Of a DNA stretch of 15,608 bases, positions 1-8,340 are shown in pieces. The first letter of the stretch is position 1, and each line of letters starts with the position of its first letter. This DNA is from an uncultured Prevotella sp. (GTDB lineage Bacteria; Bacteroidota; Bacteroidia; Bacteroidales; Bacteroidaceae), in the NCBI GenBank assembly GCA_937874345.1, contig CALNBT010000062.1, positions 1 through 15,608 of the forward strand, written 5' to 3'. Below the pieces are notes generated by a model. That model did not search any database. It had not been told where the DNA came from and was given only the letters and a program-made list of their open reading frames with translations. The position numbers and the translations under genes are program-made.

Positions 1-456
1 CTGTCATTGACCAGTTTTACGCACCATCCCTACAACCAATCATTTGTATTGGAGGTGCCCGACAACCACCTGAAAGACCTCTTTCTCAATCTTCCGCTCG
101 ACACCTTGATGAACCATATCAAACATGCCATCCAACAGAGACATCCGGTGTGTTGGGAAGGAGACATCAGCGAGCCCGGATTTTCGTTTGAAAAAGGCGT
201 GGCTACCTTACCAAACCAATTAACAGCCATTACGCCACAACTTCGACAGCAGCAGTTCAACGTCAAACAAACCACTGACGACCATTGCATGGAGCTCATA
301 GGGTTGGCGCATGACAAGCATGGCAAACATTACTACATTGCCAAAAATTCTTGGGGAACCGGCAACCCATACGGGGGTCTGATGTACCTGAGCGAAGCCT
401 ATGTTCGCCTCAAAACCATTTCGGCGTACATGACTCGAGATGCCTATGAGAAATAA
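1..456 (+). CDS. C1B family cysteine aminopeptidase (bleomycin hydrolase / PepC-like), 3' end only
   Basis: This is the C-terminal part of a papain-like peptidase. The frame is open at base 1, so the gene begins outside the window and the internal TTG at 7 is not a start. Two of the three catalytic residues of clan CA are visible: His in DDHCMELIGLAHD (about residue 95 of the fragment) and Asn in AKNSWGTGNPYGG (about residue 116). The nucleophilic Cys would lie upstream and cannot be checked. The ending YLSEAYVRLKTISAYMTRDA is like C1B enzymes of Bacteroidetes, which act as aminopeptidases on peptides. Whether this one is cytoplasmic or exported cannot be judged without the N-terminus. It converges with miaB, with a 225-nt spacer between them. 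The family call is firm and the exact substrate is unknown. Confidence 0.9.
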   Translation: MSLTSFTHHPYNQSFVLEVPDNHLKDLFLNLPLDTLMNHIKHAIQQRHPVCWEGDISEPGFSFEKGVATLPNQLTAITPQLRQQQFNVKQTTDDHCMELIGLAHDKHGKHYYIAKNSWGTGNPYGGLMYLSEAYVRLKTISAYMTRDAYEK

Positions 457-650
457 AGTAAAGGCAATGTAAAATATTATTCTTTGAGAAGGGCTATGAT
501 ATCGAGACTCAATATCAATCATATCGAACGCCAAAGTCAATCATATTGATAAACAAAACCCATGACTTTGTCAATAGACCTCAAAAGACAGCTTGAACGG
601 GCAATGCAAACTGTTTTCTATCTAAACATAGCAGGTGCATAAAACCATAA

Positions 651-675
651 ATGGTTACAGCCATACTGTAACCAT
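651..675 (-). terminator. Hairpin downstream of miaB
   Basis: A perfect 10-bp stem (ATGGTTACAG / CTGTAACCAT) closes a 5-nt loop. It begins 6 nt beyond the miaB stop codon. Read on the minus strand it is followed by TTTATGGTTTTATG, which is T-rich but not a continuous U tract. It most likely terminates miaB. Because it sits between convergent genes it may also stop read-through from the peptidase gene. Confidence 0.7.
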
Positions 676-681
676 CTTATG

Positions 682-1986
682 TTAGACTTCCTCGCCAAAC
701 AACGTTGCAGAAGTGCTTCCGGTGATACGAACCTTAACGATTTCGCCGATATGATGGTTGCCTTTGTCGAATACCACCATCTTGTTTTGTTCGGTTCGCC
801 CACAAAGTTGTTCTCTGCTACGCTTGCTGAAACCTTCCACCAACACGTCGAACGCTTTGCCTTCATCACGTTTATTCGATGCTGCACTCAGCTCAGTCTG
901 CAGATGTATCATCTCGTTAAGGCGTTCTATCTTCACTTCTTCAGGCACATCATCGGGCAAATTCTTTGACGCATAGGTGCCTGGACGTTCTGAATACTTG
1001 AACATAAAGGCAGAATCGTAACCAACTTTACGCATCAAATCGAGAGACATCTGATGGTCTTCTTCGGTTTCGTCATGGTAACCAACGAAGATGTCGGTAG
1101 AAAGTCCGCAATCAGGAACAATCCTGCGGATAGCCTCTACCCTATTCAAGTACCATTCCACGGTATATTTCCGGTTCATCAATTTCAGAATCTTGTCGCT
1201 ACCGCTTTGCACCGGCAGGTGGATATGCTTGCAGACATTCGGAACCTCGGCAATTACCTGCAAAGTTTCGTCGCTCATATCTTTAGGATGCGAGGTAGTA
1301 AACCGAACCCTCATCTGGGGAACAGCCTCGGCAACCTTGCGCAACAGCATGGGGAAAGTGATATCGTTGAAATGGTACGAATTGACATTCTGGCCCAACA
1401 GGGTTACTTCCTTATAGTGCTTGTCACGCAAGTCAATCACCTCACGCAAGATACTTTCGATATCGCGCGACCTTTCGCGGCCGCGAGTATAAGGCACAAT
1501 ACAATAATGGCAGAAATTGTTACAGCCCCTCATGATGCTGACAAAACCGCCCACTTTGCCCAAGGCAACCCGTTGGGGTACCACGTCCTTGTAGGTCTCG
1601 GTCTTAGATAACGCTATGTCGATGGCCTTCTGGCCAACTTCTGCCTGAGCTATCATGTCGGGAAGATTGAGATATGAATCGGGACCGCAAACCAAATCCG
1701 TGAAATGATTGTCGATTAAATCGTCTTTCACACGCTCAGCCATACAGCCCAGCACGCCAAGGACCAGATGACGACCCTTTTTACGCTCTGCATTCAGCGT
1801 ATCAAGACGATTGTATATTTTATTCTCTGCGTTCTCTCTAACACTGCAAGTGTTGAGAAAAATAGCATCAGCCTCATCCTCTTGGTCACAAATGTCATAT
1901 CCTGCCATCTTCATCACCGAAGCAACGACTTCGCTATCGGCCACGTTCATCTGGCAACCATAGGTCTCTATATATAATTTTTTCAT
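682..1986 (-). CDS. miaB: tRNA-2-methylthio-N6-isopentenyladenosine(37) synthase MiaB
   Basis: This radical-SAM methylthiotransferase converts i6A37 to ms2i6A37 in tRNAs that read UNN codons. It is cytoplasmic and carries two 4Fe-4S clusters. At 434 residues it has normal family length. The N-terminal UPF0004 domain has its three cluster cysteines at C11 (ETYGCQMN), C47 (LNTCSVRENA) and C81 (VLGCMAERV). The radical-SAM CxxxCxxC motif is C155/C159/C162 in RGCNNFCHYC. A TRAM-type RNA-binding domain fills roughly residues 370-434. The NTCSVRENA motif and the overall length favour MiaB over the paralogues RimO and MtaB. The ATG start at 1986 is supported by a promoter-like element only about 20 nt upstream, so miaB can be transcribed separately from the PAP2 gene behind it. 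Confidence 0.97.
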   Translation of the reverse strand: MKKLYIETYGCQMNVADSEVVASVMKMAGYDICDQEDEADAIFLNTCSVRENAENKIYNRLDTLNAERKKGRHLVLGVLGCMAERVKDDLIDNHFTDLVCGPDSYLNLPDMIAQAEVGQKAIDIALSKTETYKDVVPQRVALGKVGGFVSIMRGCNNFCHYCIVPYTRGRERSRDIESILREVIDLRDKHYKEVTLLGQNVNSYHFNDITFPMLLRKVAEAVPQMRVRFTTSHPKDMSDETLQVIAEVPNVCKHIHLPVQSGSDKILKLMNRKYTVEWYLNRVEAIRRIVPDCGLSTDIFVGYHDETEEDHQMSLDLMRKVGYDSAFMFKYSERPGTYASKNLPDDVPEEVKIERLNEMIHLQTELSAASNKRDEGKAFDVLVEGFSKRSREQLCGRTEQNKMVVFDKGNHHIGEIVKVRITGSTSATLFGEEV

Positions 1987-2005
1987 GAATGGAATATTTA
2001 ATGTG

Positions 2006-2013
2006 CAAAGATA
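2006..2013 (-). promoter_or_regulatory. Bacteroidetes -7 element upstream of miaB
   Basis: On the minus strand this reads TATCTTTG, an exact match to the TAnnTTTG consensus of the Bacteroidetes primary sigma factor, followed by C. It lies in the 71-nt gap between the PAP2 gene and miaB and points at miaB. No TTTG -33 box is found at the expected 19-21 nt spacing, so only half of the promoter is supported. Confidence 0.55.
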
Positions 2014-2057
2014 CGAAATCTTTTCCTATTGTTAGGGAGATACCACGTTAAAGGATA

Positions 2058-3023
2058 TTATCCCTTGAAGTTACGCGAAGTATACAGAAACACACTGTAA
2101 AAAAGAACACCTGTAATCAATCCGGCAATGGCATCTATGACATAATGTGCCTGGATATAAACCGTTGCCAGACACAAAAAGAAATAAAACGGGAACAGAA
2201 TACCGATCATTTTCCAGTTTCGAACATGCCAAAAAAGCAGCATGCAGATGGTAGCGATACCGACATGGGAGCTTGGAAACGCGGCTGTGGGCCTTTCTCC
2301 GGCTGCCTTGGCATCCTCTACCAAATGATAAAAAAATCCATCATGAAAGCCTGGAGTTGTCAAACACCCACGATGTGTGTTAAAATAATCACCTACATTT
2401 GGAAAAAATCCTTTCGTAACATTTTCCAATCCTACAGCCTTATAGTAGAAAGTCGGTCCCACGACAGGCAGTAAATCATAGATGGCATAATACGCAAAGA
2501 ACGATGCTACGATAACAAAGGTACATTGTTGGAATTGTCGTGAATGAAAGAACAAATAATACAAGGCTGTCAGAACGATCATCGGATAAAATGCCGCATA
2601 GCCCATTGACATCAATTCACTAATAATCTTCGACGAAAACGTTGTGGCAAAAGTCAAAGCCGGCTGCATTCCAAAGAGCGTCTGTTCCCAAATCGCAAAA
2701 TAATGGTCTAGATTGGGGAATATTCTATTCAGTTCATACGTTTCTGGATACCAGAATGCTAACAGCGCCATCTGTGCAATGATGCGGGCTACAAAGGTAA
2801 ACCGGCATGGCAGCAATCGATAAACAAGCCAAAGGGAAAGAGATATCGCCAACACATGAAAACGCCCACTGACCATGGCCTGTGGATTCACAAGCTTGGA
2901 ATAATAGATGAATATCAGTACAGAAGTGAATACTATATAGGCAAGTACAACCCATTCAACGGGTAATAGTCCATGTTTGGGTTTCTTGTCTAATTTAAAC
3001 AAGTCAGAAATGAAGTTCTTCAT
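2058..3023 (-). CDS. Integral membrane PAP2 / Aur1-Ipt1-like phosphatase or phosphotransferase
   Basis: A 321-residue polytopic membrane protein with about six hydrophobic segments (near residues 24-40, 55-70, 78-92, 140-160, 166-182 and 255-315). The PAP2 active-site motifs are present: PSSHVG at 250-255 (His253) and QAHYVIDAIAG at 291-301 (His293, Asp297). The first motif (KxxxxxxRP) is not clearly recognisable. The preceding LLPVVGPTFYY segment and the overall layout resemble the PAP2_3 (Aur1/Ipt1) subgroup, which includes inositol-phosphorylceramide synthases, rather than small soluble-type PAP2 phosphatases. The reaction is expected to be phosphate-ester hydrolysis or transfer of a phospho-headgroup on a lipid at the cytoplasmic membrane. 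It sits 32 nt downstream of an SDR gene and is probably co-transcribed with it. The fold is clear. The lipid substrate and the synthase-versus-phosphatase question are open. Confidence 0.82.
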   Translation of the reverse strand: MKNFISDLFKLDKKPKHGLLPVEWVVLAYIVFTSVLIFIYYSKLVNPQAMVSGRFHVLAISLSLWLVYRLLPCRFTFVARIIAQMALLAFWYPETYELNRIFPNLDHYFAIWEQTLFGMQPALTFATTFSSKIISELMSMGYAAFYPMIVLTALYYLFFHSRQFQQCTFVIVASFFAYYAIYDLLPVVGPTFYYKAVGLENVTKGFFPNVGDYFNTHRGCLTTPGFHDGFFYHLVEDAKAAGERPTAAFPSSHVGIATICMLLFWHVRNWKMIGILFPFYFFLCLATVYIQAHYVIDAIAGLITGVLFYSVFLYTSRNFKG

Positions 3024-3055
3024 TTTCAGTTATTCGTTATCTTCAACGTTTTTTA

Positions 3056-4051
3056 TTACAACCATTGGTTTTCTTGATACCATTGAACAGTTTTATTAAC
3101 GCCCTCTTCTAAATTGAAATGAGGATGATAGCCCAATTCATCCACCGCGGGCTCAACATCACATCGCCAGTTTCGTTGCCGCAAAATGTTATATTTATCA
3201 TTGTTCAGGGCTGTAACCTTTCCTGTAATATGCCCTATGACTTCACCAATGGCAGTTACTATACGCAAAATAGCGATAGGAGCTTTGATGCGAATGCACC
3301 ACGGATTTCCCAAAGCTTTGCGAATGAAATTTGCAAATGTGGCTGATTGATACACATCTCCATCGGTCAAGAAATATTTTCTGCCACTCATGCCATGGTC
3401 AAGTGCTTGAAATATGGCTTGAACCACATCCTCAACATACACAAACGTAATATCTTGACGCTTGAATCCCACCGAAAAATCAAGATGCCGCTGAATACTT
3501 TTCACCATCATGAAATAGTCTTTTTCGCGTGGTCCATAGACTCCTGTAGGGCGAAAGATAACATAAGGAAAATCATTTCCAATCGAATCAAGAAAACGTT
3601 CTGCCTCAAGCTTGCTCTTACCATATGCGGTATTGGGTTTAGGTACATCGTCTTCGGTGATATCAGCATGCGGAACTTCTTCCCTGACAGCACCAAAAAC
3701 GCTTAAAGAACTGAGGTAAATGAAACGTTTGATAGGGATGTGCAACTTCAGAAGTGCCTCGACGAAGTGCCTTAAGCCATCAACATTGACACGAAAAAAA
3801 TCTGATTCGTGGAGGCATTTCGTTACACCTGCAGCATAGACTATATAGTCAAAGGAATGATCAGCCAACTGCTCCATCAATCGATCTTCTGAAGTTAAGT
3901 CTAATTCAATAATGTGAATACGCTCATCTTGGAGATATCTTCGAGAACTGGTTGGCCTTACGGCCGCCCACACTTCCATATCTCTACGAAGAGCCTCCTC
4001 AACAACATAACTGCCGATGAAGCCTGATGCACCTGTAATTAGTATGCTCAT
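3056..4051 (-). CDS. Extended SDR, NAD(P)-dependent epimerase/dehydratase family protein
   Basis: A 331-residue Rossmann-fold enzyme. The N-terminal dinucleotide motif is GASGFIG (residues 7-13), the catalytic pair is Tyr143/Lys147 in AYGKSK, and a Ser (YLSSLS, 114-116) completes the triad. FRPTGVYGPRE is the conserved substrate-loop motif of extended SDRs. The ATG at 4051 is preferred over an in-frame TTG one codon upstream. No sugar-nucleotide specificity is evident. The family also contains lipid-acting members, such as beta-hydroxysteroid dehydrogenase-like enzymes and reductases of bacterial ceramide synthesis. The adjacent PAP2_3 gene makes a lipid substrate plausible, but this is inference from context. 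It is transcribed from a near-consensus promoter at 4071-4101 and is probably the first gene of a two-gene operon with the PAP2 gene. Confidence 0.88.
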   Translation of the reverse strand: MSILITGASGFIGSYVVEEALRRDMEVWAAVRPTSSRRYLQDERIHIIELDLTSEDRLMEQLADHSFDYIVYAAGVTKCLHESDFFRVNVDGLRHFVEALLKLHIPIKRFIYLSSLSVFGAVREEVPHADITEDDVPKPNTAYGKSKLEAERFLDSIGNDFPYVIFRPTGVYGPREKDYFMMVKSIQRHLDFSVGFKRQDITFVYVEDVVQAIFQALDHGMSGRKYFLTDGDVYQSATFANFIRKALGNPWCIRIKAPIAILRIVTAIGEVIGHITGKVTALNNDKYNILRQRNWRCDVEPAVDELGYHPHFNLEEGVNKTVQWYQENQWL

Positions 4052-4070
4052 CAAAGATTTAATTGAAATG

Positions 4071-4101
4071 CAAAGATACGGAATAATCTCTGAAACACAA
4101 A
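4071..4101 (-). promoter_or_regulatory. Full Bacteroidetes promoter for the SDR-PAP2 operon
   Basis: On the minus strand the -33 box TTTG (4098-4101) is separated by exactly 19 nt from TATCTTTG (4071-4078), matching the TTTG/19-21/TAnnTTTG consensus at all fixed positions. The SDR start codon follows about 20 nt downstream. This is the best promoter match found in the window. Confidence 0.8.
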
Positions 4102-4151
4102 TTTAATGTAAAATATTCGTAACAATGGGGACCAATATCAATTCTTTTTTG

Positions 4152-4159
4152 TTAATTTG
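4152..4159 (+). promoter_or_regulatory. Weak -7 element candidate for rnr
   Basis: TTAATTTG followed by C, 27 nt before the rnr ATG, differs from TAnnTTTG by one fixed base. No -33 TTTG is found at the right distance. It is a possible start of the rnr-GH109-PH transcript and would make 4052-4186 a divergent promoter region. Confidence 0.3.
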
Positions 4160-4186
4160 CATGATACGTAAAAAGACACATCAACT

Positions 4187-6433
4187 ATGGGAAAAGCAAA
4201 AAAAGGCGGGAAACGCATGACAAAGAAAGTGTTAAGTGAGAAACTGGAAGAATTCTTTTCAACGCAACCTGGTAGAACATTTAGCTATAAAGAAATTTTC
4301 CGAGCACTGAGTTTAGACACTCATCCACTGAAAATGCTTGCCATTGACGTGATGGACGAAATGTCATGGGATGATTTTCTGGCAAGAGTCTCCGACAATT
4401 CGTTTAGGCTGAATCAAGCAGGACAGGTGTTGGAAGGTGAATTCCGAAGAAAAGGAAATGGCAAGAACTCATTCATTCCCGATGGAAGCGACCAGCCCAT
4501 CTTTGTATCTGAGCGCAATTCAATGGCGGCTTTGAATGGAGATCGCGTAAAGGTTTCTATGATGGCACGACGTGAAAAGCATATCAAAGAAGCACAAGTC
4601 ATCGATATCATCAAGCGTGCAAAAGATCAGTTCGTTGGTCGTCTGCGCGTAGAAGATAGCTTTGCTTTTCTGATTACCCAAGATAATTTATTCGTTCATG
4701 ATGTTTTGATTCCTAAAGACAAGCTCGATGGAGGTCAGACAAATGACAAGGTCATCGTAAAAGTGACCAAATGGCCTGATGCCGACCACAAGAACATCAT
4801 GGGAGAAGTCATAGACGTAATTGGTGCTTCTGGCGATAACAACGTGGAAATGAACACGATCTTGGCACAATATGGCTTACCATACAAATATCCTAAAGCC
4901 GTTGAGGAAGCCGCAGAGAAGATCAGCGATCAGCTAACTGAACAGGACCTTGCCGAAAGAGAAGACTTAAGACAGGTGTTTACCTGCACCGTTGACCCCA
5001 AGGACGCAAAGGATTTTGATGATGCGCTATCCATTCGCAAGTTAGATAACGGCCTATGGGAGGTCGGTGTTCATATTGCGGATGTTTCACATTATGTGGA
5101 AGAAGGCTCGATCATCGATAAAGAAGCAGAACAAAGAGCAACGTCCATTTATCTGGTCGACCGTACGATCCCCATGTTGCCTGAGAGATTGAGCAACTTC
5201 TTGTGCTCTTTGCGACCAGATGAAGAGAAACTTTGTTACAGTGTTATCTTTGAAATGGATGACGAAGCGACAGTAAAAAGGTCTAGAACGGTGCATACGA
5301 TTATAAAAAGCAATCGCAGATATGCATACGAAGAGGTTCAACAGCTGCTTGAAGACAATGGTGTTGTTGACGGAACGGATAAACCTGCCCCTGCTCCTTC
5401 AAAGGGCGGATACAAAGGTGAGAACGCCCTTGAATTGATTACCCTCGACAAATTGGCAAAGAAATTGAGGGCTCAGCGATTCAAAAACGGTTCTGTGAAA
5501 TTTGACAGTGAAGAACTTCACTTTGATGTTGACGAGAAAGGAAAACCCATCAGATGTTATTTCAAACGTTCAAAAGATGCCAACAAACTCATTGAGGATT
5601 TCATGTTGTTGGCCAACCGCACTGTTGCCGAGAGTGTAGGCAATGTAAAAAATGGCAAAAAGGCAAAGACTTTACCGTATCGAGTGCATGACAATCCTGA
5701 TCCACAAAAGCTGGAAACCTTACGAGAATTTATCTCAAAATTTGGCTATAAAATTAAAACTGAAGGCACAAAAGGCGAAACTGCACGCAGCTTGAACCGT
5801 TTGATGGATGAAGTAAATGGAAAAAATGAAGAGAAATTGATTCAAACGATTGCACTTCGGTCCATGATGAAAGCCAAATATACCACCCATAATATTGGTC
5901 ACTTCGGGCTTGCATTTGACTATTACACCCATTTCACCTCGCCTATCCGACGATATCCAGACCTGATGGTGCACCGTTTGCTCACCCGTTATGCCAATGG
6001 CGGACGCAGCGCCAACCAAGATCACTATGAAGAACTGTGTGAGCATTGTTCAGAAATGGAACAAATCGCAGCCAATGCTGAGCGTGATTCGATCAAATAT
6101 AAGATGGTTGAGTTTATGGGTGACCGCATAGGTGAAGAGTTTGATGCACACATCAGTGGTATCCAGAGCTATGGAATCTATTGCGAAATTGATGAAAACC
6201 ATTGTGAAGGCATGGTTCCCATGAGAGATTTGGATGACGACTATTACGATTTTGACGAGAAGAACTATTGCCTTGTCGGCCGTCGCCGTCACCACAAATA
6301 TCAGTTGGGTGATGCGATTCGTATCAAAGTAGCGCAAGCAAATCTTGAAAAGAGACAGCTTGACTTCACTCTTGCTGATGATCCGGCGAAAAAGAGACAG
6401 GTACAAAACAAGAAATCACAAAAGACAATATAA
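4187..6433 (+). CDS. rnr: Ribonuclease R (3'-5' exoribonuclease)
   Basis: A 748-residue RNase II/R family exoribonuclease that degrades structured RNA processively from the 3' end in the cytoplasm. Domain order is the standard one: N-terminal winged helix (about 12-80), two cold-shock OB domains (about 85-225), RNB catalytic domain (about 262-600) and S1 domain (about 645-735). The RNB metal-binding aspartates are in DPKDAKDFDDA (D270, D273/D276, D278, D279). The motif HFTSPIRRYPDLMVHR marks the end of the RNB domain. The ATG at 4187 gives a basic leader (MGKAKKGGKR). A second in-frame Met at residue 11 is an alternative start. The three-domain N-terminus and the S1 domain favour RNase R over RNase II. 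It is followed after 19 nt by a GH109 gene with no promoter visible between them. Confidence 0.95.
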   Translation: MGKAKKGGKRMTKKVLSEKLEEFFSTQPGRTFSYKEIFRALSLDTHPLKMLAIDVMDEMSWDDFLARVSDNSFRLNQAGQVLEGEFRRKGNGKNSFIPDGSDQPIFVSERNSMAALNGDRVKVSMMARREKHIKEAQVIDIIKRAKDQFVGRLRVEDSFAFLITQDNLFVHDVLIPKDKLDGGQTNDKVIVKVTKWPDADHKNIMGEVIDVIGASGDNNVEMNTILAQYGLPYKYPKAVEEAAEKISDQLTEQDLAEREDLRQVFTCTVDPKDAKDFDDALSIRKLDNGLWEVGVHIADVSHYVEEGSIIDKEAEQRATSIYLVDRTIPMLPERLSNFLCSLRPDEEKLCYSVIFEMDDEATVKRSRTVHTIIKSNRRYAYEEVQQLLEDNGVVDGTDKPAPAPSKGGYKGENALELITLDKLAKKLRAQRFKNGSVKFDSEELHFDVDEKGKPIRCYFKRSKDANKLIEDFMLLANRTVAESVGNVKNGKKAKTLPYRVHDNPDPQKLETLREFISKFGYKIKTEGTKGETARSLNRLMDEVNGKNEEKLIQTIALRSMMKAKYTTHNIGHFGLAFDYYTHFTSPIRRYPDLMVHRLLTRYANGGRSANQDHYEELCEHCSEMEQIAANAERDSIKYKMVEFMGDRIGEEFDAHISGIQSYGIYCEIDENHCEGMVPMRDLDDDYYDFDEKNYCLVGRRRHHKYQLGDAIRIKVAQANLEKRQLDFTLADDPAKKRQVQNKKSQKTI

Positions 6434-6452
6434 TATAGTATCATTTCATTTC

Positions 6453-7853
6453 ATGAGAAGAATCCTATTATTGTTTGCAACCCTTACGCTGTGTTGCACA
6501 ACTGGTAGTACACTCAAGGCTAGTTTAAAGAAATCAAACGTCATTCAGACTGCTGTTCCCAAAAGACCTGCTGGACAAAAAGACGTTTTACAACTCACAG
6601 CACCCAAGATGAATGTCGTGAGAGTTGGGTTTGTTGGTTTAGGAATGCGTGGACCCGGTGCCGTAGAACGCTGGAGCCAAATCCCCGGAACCGATATTGT
6701 AGCTTTGTGTGACGTTGAAGCCAACCGAGTAGAGAATGCGCAAAAAATTCTGAAAAAGTACGGCAGACATGAAGCGGTTGGTTACAGTGGCAGTACCGAG
6801 GCATACAAAAAAATGTGCGAACGCAAGGATATCGATGTGATTTACATCGCAACCGACTGGGTTCACCACACACCAATCGCCCTGTATGCCATGAATCATG
6901 GAAAGCATGTTGCCATAGAAGTTCCTGCAGCCATGAACCTTCAGGAGATTTGGGACCTGATCAATACATCCGAACGCACACGGAAGCACTGCATGATGTT
7001 GGAAAACTGTGTGTATGACTTCTTTGAGATTTCCACTTTGAATATGGCCCAACAAGGGTTGTTTGGCGAAGTTTTGCACGTTGAAGGTTCCTATATCCAT
7101 AATCTAGACGAATACTGGAGTGAGTATTGGAACAATTGGCGATTAGACTATAATCAGAAACATAAGGGCGATGTCTATGCAACTCATGGCATAGGTCCCG
7201 ACTGTCAAGTATTGAACATTCACAGAGGAGACCGCATGGAATACCTTGTATCCATGGAGACAAAATCGATCAATGGTAGGAAGCATGTAGAAAAAAACAC
7301 AGGAAAGCCATGTACCGATTTTCAAAACGGAGACCAGACCTCAACAATGATCCATACCGTGAACGGTAAGACCATGCTCATTCAACATAATGTCATGACT
7401 CCGCGACCCTACAACCGCATGTTCCAGATTGTTGGAACAGAAGGCTATGCCAGCAAATATCCCATCGAAGAGCTGGCATTCAGACCTACACAACTGAATT
7501 CAGAAAAGGAAATCAACATTGAAAATCTCAATGCGCACGGTGCTGTTCCTGATAGCGTTCGTACAGCGTTGTTAAACACATATACACCTGCATTCGTCAA
7601 AGAATTAGAAGAGACAGCCAAAAAGGTCGGAGGCCATGGAGGTATGGATTATATCATGGATTACCGGTTCGTTTATTGCCTCAGAAATGGATTGCCACTC
7701 GACATGGATGTCTACGACTTGGCCGAATGGTGCTGTATGGGAGAACTGACAAAGATATCCATTGAAAACCAATCTGCTCCTGTAGCAATACCAGATTTCA
7801 CTCGTGGCGCTTGGAACAAGATTAAAGGTTTCAAGTATCATTTTGCCGAATAA
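6453..7853 (+). CDS. Secreted GH109-type NAD-dependent glycosidase (Gfo/Idh/MocA family), probable alpha-N-acetylgalactosaminidase
   Basis: A 466-residue protein with an N-terminal export signal (MRRILLLFATLTLCC). Cys14 lies in a poor lipobox (LTLC, with Leu at -1), so lipoprotein versus soluble periplasmic product is undecided. The NAD-binding Rossmann motif is VGFVGLGMRGPG (58-69), followed by IVALCD, both typical of GH109. The central GDVYATHGIGP segment (Tyr242, His245) holds the His expected in the active site of this family. The family uses tightly bound NAD in an oxidation-elimination mechanism and includes alpha-N-acetylgalactosaminidases active on blood-group A antigen. Other members have other specificities, so the substrate is inferred. 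The start at 6453 is chosen because it gives the signal peptide. The longer frame from 6345 would overlap rnr. The gene sits tightly between rnr and the PH-domain gene. Confidence 0.85.
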   Translation: MRRILLLFATLTLCCTTGSTLKASLKKSNVIQTAVPKRPAGQKDVLQLTAPKMNVVRVGFVGLGMRGPGAVERWSQIPGTDIVALCDVEANRVENAQKILKKYGRHEAVGYSGSTEAYKKMCERKDIDVIYIATDWVHHTPIALYAMNHGKHVAIEVPAAMNLQEIWDLINTSERTRKHCMMLENCVYDFFEISTLNMAQQGLFGEVLHVEGSYIHNLDEYWSEYWNNWRLDYNQKHKGDVYATHGIGPDCQVLNIHRGDRMEYLVSMETKSINGRKHVEKNTGKPCTDFQNGDQTSTMIHTVNGKTMLIQHNVMTPRPYNRMFQIVGTEGYASKYPIEELAFRPTQLNSEKEINIENLNAHGAVPDSVRTALLNTYTPAFVKELEETAKKVGGHGGMDYIMDYRFVYCLRNGLPLDMDVYDLAEWCCMGELTKISIENQSAPVAIPDFTRGAWNKIKGFKYHFAE

Positions 7854-7869
7854 TAAACAAACCAATTGA

Positions 7870-8340
7870 ATGGGATACATTGAAAAGAGCTTGATGGATG
7901 GAGAACAGATTGTCTATCAGCCACAACTTCATTCTGTTATCTACTGGCGTCCGGCCTTATTGGCAGTGCTGGGGATACTGATACTCGTTGTGCCCACCGA
8001 AGGAAAGCTTTTGTATATTCAGTTGGCGCTATCTACTTTACTGGTTTTTCTTTCCATCCTTGGAAGTATCAAAGCTCACGGCGGAAGGCAATATGTATTG
8101 ACTAACAAGCGGTTGATTGCCAAAAAGGGTATCATTGAACGGAACTCATTGGAGCTGATGCTTAGAAAATGTGAAGGTGTTCAAATCAAACAGAGTTTTA
8201 TCGGTCGTATTTTCGACTTTGGAACAATCCTTGTTACCACAGGAGAAGCTACCAACAAATTTGATCATATTAAGGATCCCATTGTTTTCAGTACCCGAAT
8301 CAATCAGATGATTGACAATCTTAAGCCATCGGATTCTTGA
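7870..8340 (+). CDS. Small membrane protein with bacterial PH domain (bPH2 / DUF304-like)
   Basis: A 156-residue protein with two hydrophobic segments near residues 27-42 and 47-66, then a soluble domain. The pattern YVLTNKRLIAKKGIIERNS (about 77-95), followed by QIKQSFIGRIFDFGTILVTTG, is characteristic of bacterial PH-like domains of the YdbS/DUF304 type: a TNKR strand, a G-ii-R turn, and the Q-s-i-G-r-i-f-d-f-G-t strand. The domain probably faces the cytoplasm. Its molecular role is unknown in this class. It starts 16 nt after the GH109 stop and likely belongs to the same transcript. Its 3' end has a decayed near-copy at 15120-15220, which is unusual. Confidence 0.82.
   Translation: MGYIEKSLMDGEQIVYQPQLHSVIYWRPALLAVLGILILVVPTEGKLLYIQLALSTLLVFLSILGSIKAHGGRQYVLTNKRLIAKKGIIERNSLELMLRKCEGVQIKQSFIGRIFDFGTILVTTGEATNKFDHIKDPIVFSTRINQMIDNLKPSDS

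Noticed and set aside
513..551. Short inverted (TATCAAT/ATTGATA) and direct (TCAATCATAT at 515 and 537) repeats between the peptidase gene and miaB
   Set aside because: The repeats are short and AT-rich with only two copies, which is expected by chance in such a spacer. There is no CRISPR-like periodicity.
457..681. Possible small RNA or small gene in the convergent spacer
   Set aside because: Apart from the miaB hairpin there is no promoter-like element or conserved open frame.
1054..1611. Long plus-strand frame (185 codons) opposite miaB
   Set aside because: It lies entirely antisense to the strongly conserved miaB gene and shows no domain features; it is a shadow frame.
6345..6452. Upstream extension of the GH109 frame into the rnr gene
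   Set aside because: It overlaps rnr coding sequence out of frame and hides the signal peptide starting at 6453.
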